Origin: Deltaproteobacteria bacterium
Lineage (GTDB): Bacteria > Desulfobacterota > Syntrophia > Syntrophales > UBA5619
Direction of reading: 5' to 3'
NCBI GenBank assembly: GCA_026388365.1
Contig: JAPLJW010000068.1
Coordinates: 1 to 9,587, forward strand
DNA: 9,587 bases
The notes beneath the pieces are model-generated. The model saw only the letters and a program-made list of their open reading frames with translations. It had not been told where the DNA came from and did not search any database. This document shows positions 7,649 to 9,587 of this stretch, in pieces. The position numbers and the translations under genes were made by a program. Positions within the stretch are counted from its first letter, which is position 1; each line of letters begins with the position of its first letter.

Positions 7649-9352
7649 ATGACCAAAAATAGGATGCTTTCTGAAAACACGACACCCCGTCTCCGCTGGC
7701 TGATGCTGTCGAGGGTCGCCATCGTTACCTTCCTTCTCGGGATCGCCACCTTCGTCGATGTCAAGGGGATGGAGACCATTTCGACGATATCGGCGTCCAC
7801 ACTTTTCAAGACGATTCTTCTGACGTATATCCTTTCCATTGTTTATCTTTTTCTGCTGAAGTATGTCCGAAATCTTTTATGGAACATCTATATCCAGAGT
7901 CTCTGTGACGTTATTCTGATCACGGGAATGGTGTATGCGACCGGCGGTATCCACAGTATCTATTCCGTTTTTTATCCCCTGGTCATCATCTATTCCGTCC
8001 TCTTTCTGGGAAGGCGGGGCGGTCTCGTCATCGCATCTGCAGCCGGTATTTTTTACGGACTTTTCGTCGACCTGGAATTCTATGGGGTGATCTATCCCGT
8101 CTTTTCGACCCCCGTCCAGGATTACTTCCCGAACGCCGCATATGTTTTCATGAGGATCATAATCCACATCCTCTCATTTTATTTCATCGCCTTCCTTACG
8201 AGTTTCGTCGTCGAACAGGAGAAAAAGACGCGGACCCTCCTCGCGGAGAAACAGAACGCCTTCGCTCAACTCGATCTGCTGCACCGGAGCATCATCGAAT
8301 CGGTGGATACGGGCATCCTGACCGTTAACCTGGGTGGACAGATCAAATCCTTCAACCGGGCCGCCGCCGAGATCACCGGCTTTTTGTTTCGAGAAGTCGA
8401 AAACCGGATCATCTCTGACGTTTTTCCGAATTTTCCACCCCTGCCGAAAGAGAAAAACCCCGACGGGTACCGACAGACAGCGAGAATCCGATTTGAAACA
8501 ACGTTTAATTCCGGTGACGGGCGAAGCCTGAGCCTCGGCGGCTCCCTGTCGCCCCTCCGCGATCCCCGGGGCTTAACAATCGGAAACATCATCGTTTTCC
8601 AGGACCTGACGGAAATCAACGAAATGAGGGAATCTCTGGAAAAGAGCCGGAGGCTTGCCTTTATCGGCGAGATGGCCGCCGGCCTTGCGCATGAAATCCG
8701 AAACCCACTCGCCTCCATGAGCGGTTCGATTCAGATGCTGAGTCAGGATCTTTCCCATAGCGAAACCCATCGGAAACTGATGCAGATCATCCTCCGGGGA
8801 AAGGATCAGTTGGAGAGTTTTCTGAAGGATTTTCTCCTGATGGCAAGACCGGCCCCGGGGGTTCGGGAAGAGATCGATCTCAGGGATATGATCATGGATA
8901 TCCTCGATTCTCTTCACTTTGTTCCGGACTGGCATGAACCCGTCCAGATTGACCTCCACCTGAAGGATGATCCGTTATCCATTCACGCCAACCGAACGGA
9001 GAGCAGACAGGTTCTCTGGAATGTGATTCTAAACGCCATACAGGCCATGCCGGATGGGGGTGCGTTGACGGTTGAAGCGCATGGCCGCCGCAATGATGAA
9101 AGAGACGGTGTGGAAATCCGAATTCACGACACGGGCTGTGGTATTAAAAAAAATCGGCTTCAAAAGATTTTTGAACCTTTCTATACGACGCGTGATACGG
9201 GAACGGGGCTGGGGCTGGCGGTAGTCAGCCGGATTCTGGAAGAATACAATGGGAAAATCGATATTCAAAGTGAAGAGGGGAAGGGAACGGCCTGCACGAT
9301 ATGGCTTCCCTGCCGGATTTTCCCTGCTGACGGGAACCGGATCATTTCGTAG
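7649..9352 (+). CDS. pilS: PilS-type membrane sensor histidine kinase
   Basis: A two-component sensor kinase of the PilS/NtrB kind, 567 residues. The N-terminal half (about 17-187) has roughly six membrane helices, including the segment YATGGIHSIYSVFYPLVII (96-114) typical of PilS sensors. A short coiled linker and a PAS domain (about 208-320, with ESVDTGILTVN and FNRAAAEITGF) follow. The kinase core has H-box GEMAAGLAHEIRNPLAS with phospho-acceptor His348, N-box NVILNAIQAM (458-467), G1 DTGCG (494-498), F-box FEPFYTT (508-514) and G2 GTGLGL (518-523), so all catalytic motifs are present. The ATG at 7649 has only a weak ribosome site (GTGAG, 5 nt away); a second ATG at 7664 is possible. The response regulator follows after 18 bp, and comEC is divergent. 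In the family, PilS controls type IV pilin transcription. The name rests on architecture and context; another NtrB-like kinase cannot be excluded. Confidence 0.85.
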   Translation: MTKNRMLSENTTPRLRWLMLSRVAIVTFLLGIATFVDVKGMETISTISASTLFKTILLTYILSIVYLFLLKYVRNLLWNIYIQSLCDVILITGMVYATGGIHSIYSVFYPLVIIYSVLFLGRRGGLVIASAAGIFYGLFVDLEFYGVIYPVFSTPVQDYFPNAAYVFMRIIIHILSFYFIAFLTSFVVEQEKKTRTLLAEKQNAFAQLDLLHRSIIESVDTGILTVNLGGQIKSFNRAAAEITGFLFREVENRIISDVFPNFPPLPKEKNPDGYRQTARIRFETTFNSGDGRSLSLGGSLSPLRDPRGLTIGNIIVFQDLTEINEMRESLEKSRRLAFIGEMAAGLAHEIRNPLASMSGSIQMLSQDLSHSETHRKLMQIILRGKDQLESFLKDFLLMARPAPGVREEIDLRDMIMDILDSLHFVPDWHEPVQIDLHLKDDPLSIHANRTESRQVLWNVILNAIQAMPDGGALTVEAHGRRNDERDGVEIRIHDTGCGIKKNRLQKIFEPFYTTRDTGTGLGLAVVSRILEEYNGKIDIQSEEGKGTACTIWLPCRIFPADGNRIIS

Positions 9353-9370
9353 TAGAGGTGGAGAAGAACA

Positions 9371-9587
9371 ATGGCCAAGATCCTTGTAGTGGACGATGAT
9401 CAGGGGATGCGGGAATTTCTGGAGATCATGCTGACCCGTGAGGGATACCTTGTCAGCACCGCCGGCGATGCGGGAAAGGCCCTCGGACGATGTCGGAAGG
9501 AAAAATTCGATCTGATCATCACGGACCTCAAGATGCCAAAGATGGATGGGATCGGCTTTCTCAAGGAGGTCAAGGAACTTGCTCCGG
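9371..9587 (+). CDS. Response regulator, receiver domain (PilR/NtrC-like, 3' end outside window)
   Basis: The first 72 residues of a response regulator are visible. MAKILVVDDDQGMREFLEIM supplies the acidic pair Asp8/Asp9, and LIITDLKMPKMDG supplies the phospho-acceptor Asp52. The ATG at 9371 has a good ribosome site, GGAG at 9360-9363 with 7-nt spacing. The gene starts 18 bp after the kinase stop, so the two form one operon and almost certainly a cognate pair. The receiver resembles NtrC-family proteins, which in PilR carry an AAA+ sigma54-activating domain and a Fis-type DNA-binding domain. Those domains lie beyond the window, so PilR is inferred from the partner kinase. Confidence 0.9.
   Translation, partial: MAKILVVDDDQGMREFLEIMLTREGYLVSTAGDAGKALGRCRKEKFDLIITDLKMPKMDGIGFLKEVKELAP

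Overview
The window is a stretch of chromosomal, vertically inherited-looking DNA from a Gram-negative bacterium. Coding is dense and GC-rich at third codon positions. The gene set (hisS-aspS pair, comEC, and a PilS-like membrane histidine kinase followed by a response regulator) and the protein styles (cysteine-rich HisRS insertion domain, AspRS with an RDHGG motif, UvrD/Rep helicase with HQAKGLEW) fit Desulfobacterota (Deltaproteobacteria, Syntrophus/Geobacter-like). That taxonomic placement is inference. I see no transposase, phage gene, CRISPR array, tRNA or rRNA.

Layout. Positions 1-1452 (+) hold the C-terminal two thirds or so of a UvrD/Rep-family DNA helicase, cut by the left edge. It converges on a block of three genes on the minus strand. 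Read in their own direction these are comEC (7338-4747), hisS (4618-3356) and aspS (3350-1572). hisS and aspS are tightly coupled: the aspS ribosome binding site includes the hisS stop codon, and aspS probably starts at TTG. A 128-bp gap separates comEC from hisS. It holds a perfect tandem 15-bp repeat with a palindromic core and a weak candidate promoter. Divergent from comEC, on the plus strand, are a PilS-type sensor kinase (7649-9352) and, 18 bp further, the receiver domain of its response regulator (9371 onward, cut by the right edge).

The 310-bp region between the comEC and pilS starts is the best regulatory region here. It carries a near-consensus sigma70 promoter for comEC (TTGACA, 17-bp spacer, TATGAT). 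Directly upstream of its -35 are two tandem 14-bp repeats and an ATATCC/GGATAT inverted repeat.

Functionally, hisS and aspS supply translation. The AspRS carries sequence features of the non-discriminating type, which would imply indirect Asn-tRNA synthesis through GatCAB. ComEC is the inner-membrane DNA-uptake channel, and PilS/PilR-type systems control type IV pili, so the right half may be a competence and pilus locus. I found no clearly novel biological system. The most useful leads are the two tandem-repeat operator candidates, the insertion in the ComEC metallo-beta-lactamase domain, and the predicted AspRS specificity.
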